Below are positions 17,404 to 25,626 of a stretch of 64,000 bases of DNA, one piece after another. Source of the DNA: Planctomycetaceae bacterium (GTDB lineage: Bacteria; Planctomycetota; Phycisphaerae; Tepidisphaerales; Tepidisphaeraceae); assembly GCA_027487775.1 (NCBI GenBank), contig JAIYCY010000032.1, positions 1 through 64,000 on the forward strand, written 5' to 3'. Each line of letters opens with the position of its first letter. Within the stretch, counting starts at the first letter, position 1. The position numbers and the translations under genes are program-made. The notes below the pieces were generated by a model that had not been told where the DNA came from, made no database searches, and worked only from the letters and a program-made list of their open reading frames with translations.

Positions 17404-18939
17404 TCAAATGCGGTCGATCCGGGGGACCAATCCACGCATCCGACTGAAACGCTCCAGCAGACCGTCGTTGTGCTCCGACATCCAGCCCGCCAGCACCATC
17501 CGACCCTCGTGAAGTCGCCCCGCGTGGGCCGATTCATGGGCGAGATTCCTCAGCTCGTAAGGATCTTGGCTCAGATCGTAAAGCTCGTCCGTCTCGCCGA
17601 CATTGAAGACATACTTCCAATGCCCCCATCGCACCGCCCGCTGGCTGGCCTGCAGAAAGTCCAGACCCGCAGACTCAGTGACGATCCGCTCGCGCCAATC
17701 CGCCGGTTCATTGTGAAGCAGAGGTACGAGGGATCGCCCGTCGAGTTCGGATTCCGAGCGCGGCAGACCTGCGGTTTCCAGAATCGTGCTGTAGAGATCG
17801 CACGTTCCGACGAATCGTTCTTCGGCCGTACCGGGCTTCGGGATCGATCCCGCCCCACCGGCATTCTTGTTCTGCGGGCCGCGAATGATGAGCGGGATGC
17901 GATTGGTCTCTTCGTACATGAAGAGGCTTTTGTCGGTCAGGCCTCGATGGACTCCGAGTGCGTCGCCGTGATCTGCACTGAAGATCACGAGCGTGTCATT
18001 CAGCACGCCTCGCGATTCGAGATGGGAGAGCAGTCGACCGATGTTGGCGTCGATCTCGCTGACGGCGGCGTAGTACATGCGCACCATCTCCTCAAACTCA
18101 GGCCATGCCCATCGCGCAGTCGTTTCGGTGCGATGCGCGTGATGGATGGCCGGCTTGCTGGAGACATTTTCATTAAAACTCGGCCAGGGTTCGATCTTCA
18201 GATGGCGATAGAGGTCAAGGAAAGGCGTGGATGCGTGATAGGGCGCGTGTGGGCCCCAGTAGTTGAGCATGTAAAACCACGGACGGCCGCGGTCGATGAA
18301 TCGATCGGTTTGAGCGATTGCCTGATCGGTGAGCATGTGGCTGACGACCGTTTCCGGGCCGCTGGTCACTTCGTAGATCTCGGGGTATCGGTCATGGACG
18401 ACGCGGCGTGTTTGGGGGATTCCGATTCGCTTGAGATACTCGCGAAACTGACGCGTATGCGACCCGCATCCGCCGTGCCCGGGATAGTCCTCGCCCTCGT
18501 ATCCGATGGTGCTGGGTAGACAACCCTCGAGTCGAACACGATCAAGCGAAGGCGTAGCGCGGATGTGATGTTGGTACTCGCCTTGACTCTCACGATTCTC
18601 GCCGAAGCCGAGGTGCCACTTGCCGGTATAGCCGATCTGGTAGCCGAGTTGCTGCAATCTTCGCGAGAGCAGCGTTGGATGATCTGGTAGTTCGTGAATC
18701 ATGCAGCCGCGTGTGTAGATGTTGGTCTGCATGCCGTGATGTGAGGGGAAGAGTCCCGTTTGCAGCGAAGCGCGTGCGGGCGTGCAGATGGGCGTGATGC
18801 AATAGGCGTTGTCGAAGCGTTTGCCTTCGCGGGCGAGTCGGTCGATGTTCGGCGTCTGGCATTGCGTGCTGCCATAGCAGCCGATCGACCCGGTCCAATG
18901 TTGATCGGTGAGAATGAACAGGATATTGGGCTGGATCAT
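17404..18939 (-). CDS. Formylglycine-dependent sulfatase (S1 family)
   Basis: About 511 residues from the ATG at 18939 (MIQPNILFILTDQHW), which is where family members begin; the longer reading to 19053 begins with GTG and adds a non-signal stretch. No clear RBS supports any start. The modification motif CTPARASLQTG places the formylglycine cysteine at C52 and the conserved Arg at R56. The metal-site stretches are LTDQHWTGSIGCYG near residue 10 and VIFSADHGDALGVH in the C-terminal half. No signal peptide is apparent from this start, so it may act in the cytoplasm or the true start may be upstream. It is the first enzyme gene after the regulator, which points to a sulfated substrate for the cluster. 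A sulfatase-maturing enzyme is not present in the window. Confidence 0.87.
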   Translation of the reverse strand: MIQPNILFILTDQHWTGSIGCYGSTQCQTPNIDRLAREGKRFDNAYCITPICTPARASLQTGLFPSHHGMQTNIYTRGCMIHELPDHPTLLSRRLQQLGYQIGYTGKWHLGFGENRESQGEYQHHIRATPSLDRVRLEGCLPSTIGYEGEDYPGHGGCGSHTRQFREYLKRIGIPQTRRVVHDRYPEIYEVTSGPETVVSHMLTDQAIAQTDRFIDRGRPWFYMLNYWGPHAPYHASTPFLDLYRHLKIEPWPSFNENVSSKPAIHHAHRTETTARWAWPEFEEMVRMYYAAVSEIDANIGRLLSHLESRGVLNDTLVIFSADHGDALGVHRGLTDKSLFMYEETNRIPLIIRGPQNKNAGGAGSIPKPGTAEERFVGTCDLYSTILETAGLPRSESELDGRSLVPLLHNEPADWRERIVTESAGLDFLQASQRAVRWGHWKYVFNVGETDELYDLSQDPYELRNLAHESAHAGRLHEGRMVLAGWMSEHNDGLLERFSRMRGLVPRIDRI

Positions 18940-19087
18940 GATCGGGATGGGTAGAAGGGAAACGGTGGATATCGTCGGAGCGGTGGATTGAAACATCGAC
19001 GTCGTGTGACTCACGTGGCGGGCGATGAACACGACGGACGTGCGGGCGGTCAACGATCGGGCGACGTGGTGTGCAGCGGTGGGTCAG

Positions 19088-20401
19088 TCAGCCGTCAGTG
19101 GGCGTGAGTGAGCCGGATCGGCGGGGCTTTTCGCTGCGGATTTGGTGAAAGGCAGCGGGCCTTGCGCCGGGTCGATCGGCGCCGGACTTGTTTTGTTCCT
19201 GCGTCGGATTGTTGCCGGAAGGCTGGACATCTTTGCCTGTAAGGATGCTGTTTCGGAAATCGCTTGGTGTGGTGTTGAGTTTTCGCATGAAGACACGTCC
19301 CATGCGATCGGCGCTTCCGAAGCCGCTTCGTCTTGCGACTTCGGTCATTTTGAGATCGGACGATGCTAAAAGTCGCTGGGCGTGTTCGACGCGTCGGCGT
19401 TCGAGTTCCTCGGCCATGCTGTGACCCACATAGCGTACGAATGATTCATGGAGCTGCGTGTAGGAAAGCGGGATCTCGGCGGCAACGCGAGTGGCGTCGA
19501 TGGGTTCGGTGTAATGCTCCCAGATCATTTTGAGCGCGCCGGCGACGTGTTCGTGGGGGATGGCGAGGATGTTGGTGCTTTGGCGCACGATCACGCTTCG
19601 TGGAGGGATGAGCACAGGCCGATCGGGAGGTGTTTCGCCGTCGAGAATTCGTTCGAGCAGCCGTCCGGCTTCGTAGCCGATGCGATCTTCGTCGTTGTCG
19701 ATGCTCGAGAGTGGTACTGAGGCAAGGGGGCAGAGCAGATCATCATTATCCACGCCGAGCACCGCGACCTGCTCGGGCACACGCAGACCGGCGGCGAGGG
19801 CGGCGTCGATCACTTCGATGGCCAGGTCGTCGTATTCTGCGGTCACTGCGACGGGCTTGGGCAGCGCCATCAGTTGTCTGCCGACGATTTGTTCGGGTGT
19901 GAGACCGCTCGTCTTCATGCCCGAGAGACGTGCTGTGGGCAGGCCGATGCGATGCACTTCGTAGCCGGCTTGCTTGAGCGTTTGCTCGAAGCCATCACGT
20001 CGAATGACCTCGCCGGGCAGTTGTCGAGTTTCGAAGAATGCGAAGTGGCGGAACCCGCGTGAGATGAAGTGTTCTGCGGCCATTCGACCGACGGCGGCAG
20101 AGTCGGATGCGACCGAAGGCACACCGGGCGGCGCGTTGTATCCTACGTTCACGACGGGAACGCCCATGCGTTTGACGGTCGCGTCCATCGACTTGTCGAC
20201 ACCGAGGACCGCAATGACGCCCTGCCCGCGCCATTTGTCTGCGATGACACCACCTCGGACATAGCCTCCGTCAACGATCCATCCGGCGTCATGGGCAAAC
20301 CGCGTAATCCCGCGATGAATCGCCACCGAGTACCAGGCGAGAGCCAGCAGCACGCGCCGGCGTGGCTTTGATGAGATGTCCAACGCAGACTGCACTTGCA
20401 T
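19088..20401 (-). CDS. Hybrid LacI-like sensor / AraC-type HTH regulator (XylR type)
   Basis: About 437 residues from the second of two adjacent ATGs (20401), 4 bases after a GGAGG; the ATG at 20404 is only 1 base from it. Residues about 15-270 match the periplasmic-binding-protein fold used by LacI-type sensors (RVLLALAWYSVAIHRGI, RGFRHFAFFE, VPEQVAVLGVDNDDLLCPLA, PLSSIDND). Residues about 280-385 are an AraC-type double helix-turn-helix (AAEIPLSYTQLHESFVRYVG, then VARRSGFGSADRMGRVF). This domain order is that of XylR-type activators, which sense a sugar and bind DNA. The Lys/Pro/Arg-rich C-terminal tail of about 45 residues is unusual. Its location at the head of the cluster makes it the likely regulator. 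Which sugar it senses is not known. Confidence 0.85.
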   Translation of the reverse strand: MQVQSALDISSKPRRRVLLALAWYSVAIHRGITRFAHDAGWIVDGGYVRGGVIADKWRGQGVIAVLGVDKSMDATVKRMGVPVVNVGYNAPPGVPSVASDSAAVGRMAAEHFISRGFRHFAFFETRQLPGEVIRRDGFEQTLKQAGYEVHRIGLPTARLSGMKTSGLTPEQIVGRQLMALPKPVAVTAEYDDLAIEVIDAALAAGLRVPEQVAVLGVDNDDLLCPLASVPLSSIDNDEDRIGYEAGRLLERILDGETPPDRPVLIPPRSVIVRQSTNILAIPHEHVAGALKMIWEHYTEPIDATRVAAEIPLSYTQLHESFVRYVGHSMAEELERRRVEHAQRLLASSDLKMTEVARRSGFGSADRMGRVFMRKLNTTPSDFRNSILTGKDVQPSGNNPTQEQNKSGADRPGARPAAFHQIRSEKPRRSGSLTPTDG

Positions 20402-20587
20402 CATGCCTCCATACTCATCGCGTCGATTGGGTGCCAAACTTCGCTTGAATTTCAGTTTTCCATTTCGATGCAAGCACCGCGAGGGCACGTGGATCGGGAT
20501 GACGAAATCGGCCGCGGAAGTTTCCTCCCGCGGCCGACGTACGGGCACACGAATCTACCAGAACTTCAGCCCGATCGATCGATTCGT

Positions 20588-23500
20588 TCACCGACGGCGA
20601 CGCAGACCGATCAAGCCGAGGCCTGTGATGATACCCAGTGTCGCGGGTTCGGGAACCATGGACATGGCCAGAGCCCAGTCGGCGGCAAACTCGGCATTCA
20701 TGGCCGCGAATTCGCTGGGCAGCGCCTGACCGTAGTTACGAGCCAGCGCGAGCAGATCGAGGAAGTCGGTCTGCCCGTTGTAGTCAAAGTCACCTCCGCC
20801 CCATGTCGTGCCGGGCTGGTTGTAGTTGCGGGCCACTTCCACCAGATCGGTAAAGCCGACCGCGTTGTTCAGATCCGCATCGCCGACGAGTGCGAGTTTG
20901 ATCCGCACTGCGGTACCGGATAGGTCGTATCCGAGCCCGAGCTTGGGCGAGGTGCTGGCGGCGGCATCGGAAGAGGTGTATCCGATGCCGTCCCACGTCC
21001 CGGCGTTGTAGCCGGCGACGATGCGCGGGAGAACATCGACGACTGCAGCGCCTTCGATGAGTACGGTGGCGTTGACGTCAAGAAGTGCCGGGATCGCGCC
21101 GTTGTTGACGATCAGCCGACCTTCATCGACGGCGATGCGGACGCCTGCGTCGATCGAGCCATTGATCACCAGATCGCCCGCGCCGGTTTTGTGCAATGTG
21201 TAGATCGGGGCGGGTTCTTGTCCCACGGTCGGCGGAGGTGGAATGCTGATGACCCGCGTGTTCTGTCCGAGGGTCACGGTACGACCCGCGTCAGCCTTGA
21301 TGCCACCACCGCCGGGTGTGGCGCGGAGGGTCACGAGGTTACCGGTGGTCAGAGGGTTGGCATCGAGATCTGCTCCGCCGTTGACGAGAAGATCCTGACC
21401 CGCGAGATGTGTCAGTGATCCGCCGCCGAAGTTGAAATTGCGCTGCGTGTCGGTTTCGTTGTAGGCGGAGGCATAAGTGCCAGTGAGGTTGCCGACCGCG
21501 CCGGCCTGCAGTTCACCGCCGTTGAGATTGAAGTTGATGTTGTAGCGAGTCGGTCCGGGATTCGGCCTGCCGGCGTTGGTGCCTTGCAAGGCATCGCCGA
21601 GCAGAACCGTCCCTGCTCGCATGATTCCGCCGCTGAGATTGAGCGTGGAATTGAGGGTGGGCTCATCAAAGGTCGGGGAAGGAGGATTTGCGCCACCGTT
21701 GATCTTTTGACCCATGATCAGGCGTTGGGTGTTGAACAGCCCTGCGCCGATCGAAAGTGTCGATTGTTCACTATTGGCGCTGGCGGCGATATGTCGGCTG
21801 ATCACGGTGTCGACGACCAACGCATCAACAGTGCCGAGCGACAGGTCCATATTGCCTGCCCCGCTGCGCACCCCTGAGCTCGTTTCGCCGATCCGGAGGA
21901 ACGTCAGTGGAGCTACGCCATCGAGTGCACGGAGCTTGATAGAGCCTGTGGTCGATCCGGTCGGAAAGCTGACGCGGCCCGTGCCGTTAAATCCGCCGAG
22001 TTGGAACACGGAAGTATCGCCTGCGGTTTCAACACGGGTGATGTTGAAGACGTTTTCGCCGGTGCCGAGGACGAGCCGACCTTCGTGGTTGAAGCCCTGA
22101 CTGGTGCCCGACGCCCCACCGACTTGAATGTTGTTGACCTTGAACAGATTGTTCTGGGCCAGCCTCATCTCGATGATGGTTCCGGTGGTGTTGGTCGCGT
22201 TATTGATGCTGGTGGGCAAGATGCGCATCCCGCGATTGGATCGATCCTGCGTGAACTGGGTCAAACCGGAGAGATCGACGACCAAACCGTTGTTGCCGGT
22301 GATGTCGAGTTGGACATCGGCGGAAAGTGAAAGGCTGCCGTTGGTGACGATCGTGGGCGCTGCGACGGCTTCAGTGAAGTTGCTGATCGTTCGCGACGTT
22401 CCGCCGAGATCGAGTGTTGCGGGGACGCCTGCGTTGTTGAGATAGATGAGGTTAAGGCCGTTGGGGATCGCAGCGCCCGGGCCGACTTCGAGCGTACCGC
22501 CGGATAGACGGAGTTTGGCGGTGCCGGTCCAGTTGTTCACGCCCGTCAAGCGAAGCGTACCTGAGCCAAGTTTCGAGAGATTGAAGTTTTGACCGGCCGT
22601 AAGGCCCGCGATTTCGACCGGCGCTGTGGCATTGGTCGTATCCACTCCGATGCCTGCGTCGTTTCCGAGTGATGCGTTGGCAGCCAGTGCGTTGAACTCT
22701 GCGGTCGTCCATTCGCCAGTGCCGCCCATGCGTGCGACGACCGAGCCCGATCCCGTGCCGACGACGCGACCTGCGACGTTGTATCCCGGAAGAGAAGCGG
22801 CGCGGGTGACGATGAGAGATCCAGCGCTAACGGTTGTGGTTCCGCCGTAGGTGTTGTTGCCACTGATCACGACCGGACCGGCGCCTGACTTCGTCCAACC
22901 GAAGTTTCCGCCGTTGTCGGTGATATTGGCCTGGACAGCGAGCGTGACAGCGGCGGCATTGGTTCCGCCGGTGGCGAGTTGAGCGCCCGCACCATTGAGG
23001 TTGATGGTTCGCGTGGTCGGAATGGTGATGGTTCCGGCATTCGAACCCGGTTCTGCAACGATCGTCGCCGTCGAAGAAATGCCGTCGATGGCGCCGAGGA
23101 ACAGATTGTTGGTTGCTGCGCCGAAGCTGGAATCCTGGTTGATGCCGAAGGTTCCGCCTTCGATGCGAACGTCTCCGGTATAGACTTGGGGCGTGCCGTT
23201 GAATCGGAACGTTGCCTTACCGTCGCCGCGCTTGATGAAGCCCTGATTGCCGAAGATCGAGTGATAGAGGAAGACGTTGGCAGACGCGCCATAGGTACTG
23301 ATTTTGGGCTGACCGGTGCTGGTGGCGAGCGTCAGACCTTTTGCCGGATCCATGCTGATCGGCTTGGTTGGTAAGGTGGTGGACTGCGGATTGAAGGATT
23401 CGAGTTCGCCGATTGTGAAGACGCCATCGATTTCGATTTCGGTGTTGGTGGAATATTGGATCGACGCGATGGCATCGACGGCGTTGGGGACGCCCGCGGA

Positions 23501-23695
23501 CCAGTTCCCAGAGAGGCTCCATTGGTTGGTGCCTGCGGTCTGGGGTCCGACATAGACGCTTTGAGCTGATGTAACGCCCGCGATCATGGCCATCGTCGCA
23601 GTCGCGATGACCGCCGGGGCAATCACGACGTGGAGGCTACGGGTCGGCTTCTTCTCCGAAACACCACGCATACGACAAGAGATCGATCGAAACAT
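20588..23695 (-). CDS. Large PEP-CTERM protein with beta repeats and dockerin-like pair
   Basis: About 1035 residues. The start at 23695 (MFRSISCRMRGVSEKK) has a good RBS (GGAGGG). A long signal region ends near GVTSAQS. The body is made of autotransporter-type passenger repeats (GFIKRGDGKATFRFNG, GWTKSGAGPVVISGNNTYGG, NLSKLGSGTLRLTGVNNWTG). Near the C-terminus (coded at about 20715-20895) are two EF-hand-like dockerin repeats: GDADLNNAVGFTDLVEVARNYN and GDFDYNGQTDFLDLLALARNYG. The end is VPEPATLGIITGLGLIGLRRRR, a PEP-CTERM tag. Dockerin-like pairs bind calcium and can mediate protein docking. It shares its plan with 14756-17203 and its dockerin pair with 25627-29538. Role: probable surface or extracellular scaffold (inference). 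Confidence 0.88.
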   Translation of the reverse strand: MFRSISCRMRGVSEKKPTRSLHVVIAPAVIATATMAMIAGVTSAQSVYVGPQTAGTNQWSLSGNWSAGVPNAVDAIASIQYSTNTEIEIDGVFTIGELESFNPQSTTLPTKPISMDPAKGLTLATSTGQPKISTYGASANVFLYHSIFGNQGFIKRGDGKATFRFNGTPQVYTGDVRIEGGTFGINQDSSFGAATNNLFLGAIDGISSTATIVAEPGSNAGTITIPTTRTINLNGAGAQLATGGTNAAAVTLAVQANITDNGGNFGWTKSGAGPVVISGNNTYGGTTTVSAGSLIVTRAASLPGYNVAGRVVGTGSGSVVARMGGTGEWTTAEFNALAANASLGNDAGIGVDTTNATAPVEIAGLTAGQNFNLSKLGSGTLRLTGVNNWTGTAKLRLSGGTLEVGPGAAIPNGLNLIYLNNAGVPATLDLGGTSRTISNFTEAVAAPTIVTNGSLSLSADVQLDITGNNGLVVDLSGLTQFTQDRSNRGMRILPTSINNATNTTGTIIEMRLAQNNLFKVNNIQVGGASGTSQGFNHEGRLVLGTGENVFNITRVETAGDTSVFQLGGFNGTGRVSFPTGSTTGSIKLRALDGVAPLTFLRIGETSSGVRSGAGNMDLSLGTVDALVVDTVISRHIAASANSEQSTLSIGAGLFNTQRLIMGQKINGGANPPSPTFDEPTLNSTLNLSGGIMRAGTVLLGDALQGTNAGRPNPGPTRYNINFNLNGGELQAGAVGNLTGTYASAYNETDTQRNFNFGGGSLTHLAGQDLLVNGGADLDANPLTTGNLVTLRATPGGGGIKADAGRTVTLGQNTRVISIPPPPTVGQEPAPIYTLHKTGAGDLVINGSIDAGVRIAVDEGRLIVNNGAIPALLDVNATVLIEGAAVVDVLPRIVAGYNAGTWDGIGYTSSDAAASTSPKLGLGYDLSGTAVRIKLALVGDADLNNAVGFTDLVEVARNYNQPGTTWGGGDFDYNGQTDFLDLLALARNYGQALPSEFAAMNAEFAADWALAMSMVPEPATLGIITGLGLIGLRRRR

Positions 23696-24375
23696 GATTC
23701 TTACCCTCCAACAAAAAACTGATGCGCAACGATTCCGGCCAGAACCTGACTTCAATTCTGCAGGTTGCCAACCGTGGCAAGACTCCGGGACCGCCAAGTC
23801 CGGAGAAGAATCTCACCTCGTCGGATATCATGCCCGACAAGGCGTAGGCATCTACGCATAAACTGTGAATCCATCCGCCGATTTATAAACCCTGGTTTCA
23901 ATTCGTTGGCGGTGTTGTCCACACGCCGAAGATCAGAAATCGCGAAAAATCCACGAACGAAGGGTCAACCAATCGATAAATCCGTAATAAACCGACATAT
24001 AAGTCGGATGTTCGTGTGTCATTTCGAACAGCTGTGACGCGTCCGTGTGAAGCAGTCCCCGTGAAACTGAAAGAAACGGCGTATAGATCATTCGTTTCAA
24101 CGTTTCATTCTGCGGATGCCGTGCCATGATTTCGGTCGAGGCGGAATGGTTTGGAGTGGAAGATTTCACGGATCAGCCCGGCGGAGGGTTGATCGGCTGA
24201 CGCTCTAAACGCGGCGCAGAGAGAGAGGCATTCGATGCCGCGATCTTTGCATCGGTCATGATGGCTGGGTGAGGATCCGATCCGGTTCAGGATAGGAGCG
24301 GTTTCCATCCTCTGGCCACATCATGCATCCCGCCGGCAATTGGCCCGACGACGGGCATATCCATGGAGGATCGTC
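23696..24375. other. 680-base divergent intergenic region
   Basis: This stretch separates the minus-strand PEP-CTERM gene from the plus-strand pseudopilin gene and should hold promoters for both. It is AT-richer than the coding DNA around 23880-24120. It carries a short inverted repeat at 23992-24007 and imperfect repeats of GAAAC/GTTTC near 24060-24105. I see no convincing gene; the 381-residue minus-strand reading frame from 25401 extends into it but is a shadow of the pseudopilin gene. Confidence 0.6.
23992..24007. promoter_or_regulatory. Inverted repeat CCGAC-N6-GTCGG in divergent region
   Basis: A perfect 5-bp inverted repeat with a 6-base AT spacer (CCGACATATAAGTCGG). Its symmetry and AT-rich centre fit an operator for a dimeric regulator. 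It lies about 300 bases before the large PEP-CTERM gene and 370 before the pseudopilin gene. Single copy, so the assignment is tentative. Confidence 0.3.
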
Positions 24376-25314
24376 ATGAGAAGTCGTACTTCCGAACGCG
24401 CTGGCAAAGACTCGAATTGCAAGATCGAGGGTCGTGGTTCGCGAAGCGAGCGGCCTCAGCTTCCCAAGCGTCGTGCATTTACGCTTGTCGAGTTGCTGGT
24501 GGTGATCGGCATCATCGCGTTGTTGATTTCCATTTTGCTCCCGGCGCTCAGCCGAGTGCGTGAGTCGGCAGCGCTGACGAAGTGTTCGTCGAATCTGCGT
24601 CAAATCGCGCAGGCGGCACTGATGTACGCCAACGATCACAAGGGGACGTTGCTGCCGGTGTATGCGGTGGAGAACCCGCTTCACTCCGAAGCCAACGGCC
24701 CGCTCTATTGGCCGCATTTGCTGATCCGGGGCCGATATCTTCCCGAACCGCCGCGTCTGCCGACGACGCCACCCCCGCAGGCTGTTCCGCCGTTCAACTT
24801 CAGCACCACGTTCATGTGCCCGAGCGTGCAGGACGTCGGTCAGGTTGTTTGGCCGGTAGTCAACTACCCGGACGTTGCCGGTCGTGATGGCGTTCAGCGA
24901 TTCAATTTCCGATCCGGTCCGTTCGTCGCAGATACGCGTTACGTGGATACGTCGTACGCGATCAACGGCACAGACAACCGTCTCAACGAGCCGGCCAGCC
25001 GCATGCCCAATAACGCCGTGGGAGAAAATCGGCGAGCACCCTACAAGCTCAACGACGTTCGACGCTCGGCCGCGATTATTTTGGCGGTTGATGGCAGCGC
25101 TTACAACCTGCTGAATCACCCATTCCGTATGGCATCCGGTCGTCATGGTGGGAAGGAATACAAGTTCACCGATCCGTGGCGCACCGGCCGCGTGAATGTG
25201 GCGTTCCAGGACGGACACGTCGAAACCGTGAATCGTGTCGACATGCCGTTCCGTTGGTCCGACATCGGCCTCGCACGTTATATGTGGCCGAAGTTCTACG
25301 TCGATCAGCCCTGA
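24376..25314 (+). CDS. Type II pseudopilin-like protein with DGH motif (prepilin N-terminus)
   Basis: About 312 residues from the ATG at 24376, with GGAGG 6 bases upstream. A basic leader of about 33 residues ends in [33 protein letters not shown], the classic prepilin cleavage/methylation motif (cleavage before FTLVE) and hydrophobic helix. The next stretch ([24 protein letters not shown]) is typical of planctomycete prepilin-type proteins. Near the C-terminus there is a His (RHGGKEYKF) and [12 protein letters not shown], resembling the H-X9-DG signature but with a longer spacer. Such proteins are plentiful in planctomycetes; their role is not settled, with pseudopili of a type II secretion-like machine one possibility. 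It is followed by a strong terminator. Confidence 0.87.
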   Translation: MRSRTSERAGKDSNCKIEGRGSRSERPQLPKRRAFTLVELLVVIGIIALLISILLPALSRVRESAALTKCSSNLRQIAQAALMYANDHKGTLLPVYAVENPLHSEANGPLYWPHLLIRGRYLPEPPRLPTTPPPQAVPPFNFSTTFMCPSVQDVGQVVWPVVNYPDVAGRDGVQRFNFRSGPFVADTRYVDTSYAINGTDNRLNEPASRMPNNAVGENRRAPYKLNDVRRSAAIILAVDGSAYNLLNHPFRMASGRHGGKEYKFTDPWRTGRVNVAFQDGHVETVNRVDMPFRWSDIGLARYMWPKFYVDQP

Positions 25315-25337
25315 TCGCTCGACGATCCTCCTCCGCT

Positions 25338-25375
25338 GCGACCGGCGTTGCCTCCGCGCAACGCCGGTCGCTTTC
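25338..25375 (+). terminator. Strong intrinsic terminator after the pseudopilin gene
   Basis: A perfect 14-bp inverted repeat (GCGACCGGCGTTGC, loop CTCCGC, GCAACGCCGGTCGC) at 25338-25371 is followed by TTTCT. It lies 24 bases past the pseudopilin stop codon and separates it from the 1303-residue protein gene, which therefore needs its own promoter in 25376-25626. The rest of that gap holds no recognisable gene. Confidence 0.75.
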
Positions 25376-25626
25376 TGTGCCGACGGGCAGAGCCTCGTCA
25401 CTCATCCGGCGTCATCGTCACAGACCGGAACAAACGACGTCTCAATCCCTCAAAAACGGCGTCGCGCGGCCTTGTTTCTCGTTCACAATCAGATCGAGAA
25501 TCTGCATCATCTGGTGTGCCCGCGCATGAGTGAAGCAGTCGGCCGACCGGCTTGATTGAGGTGCTCCGTCTGACAACACGGTTCCACAAAGATTTTTGAT
25601 TCGCCCCCATCGAAACAACATCCACC

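Noticed and set aside
18940..19053. Longer N-terminus for the sulfatase
   Set aside because: The extension begins with GTG, has no RBS and is not a signal peptide; family members begin at the PNILFIL strand.
24256..25401. 381-residue minus-strand reading frame over the pseudopilin gene
   Set aside because: The plus strand has prepilin motifs and a good RBS; the minus frame has no recognisable features.
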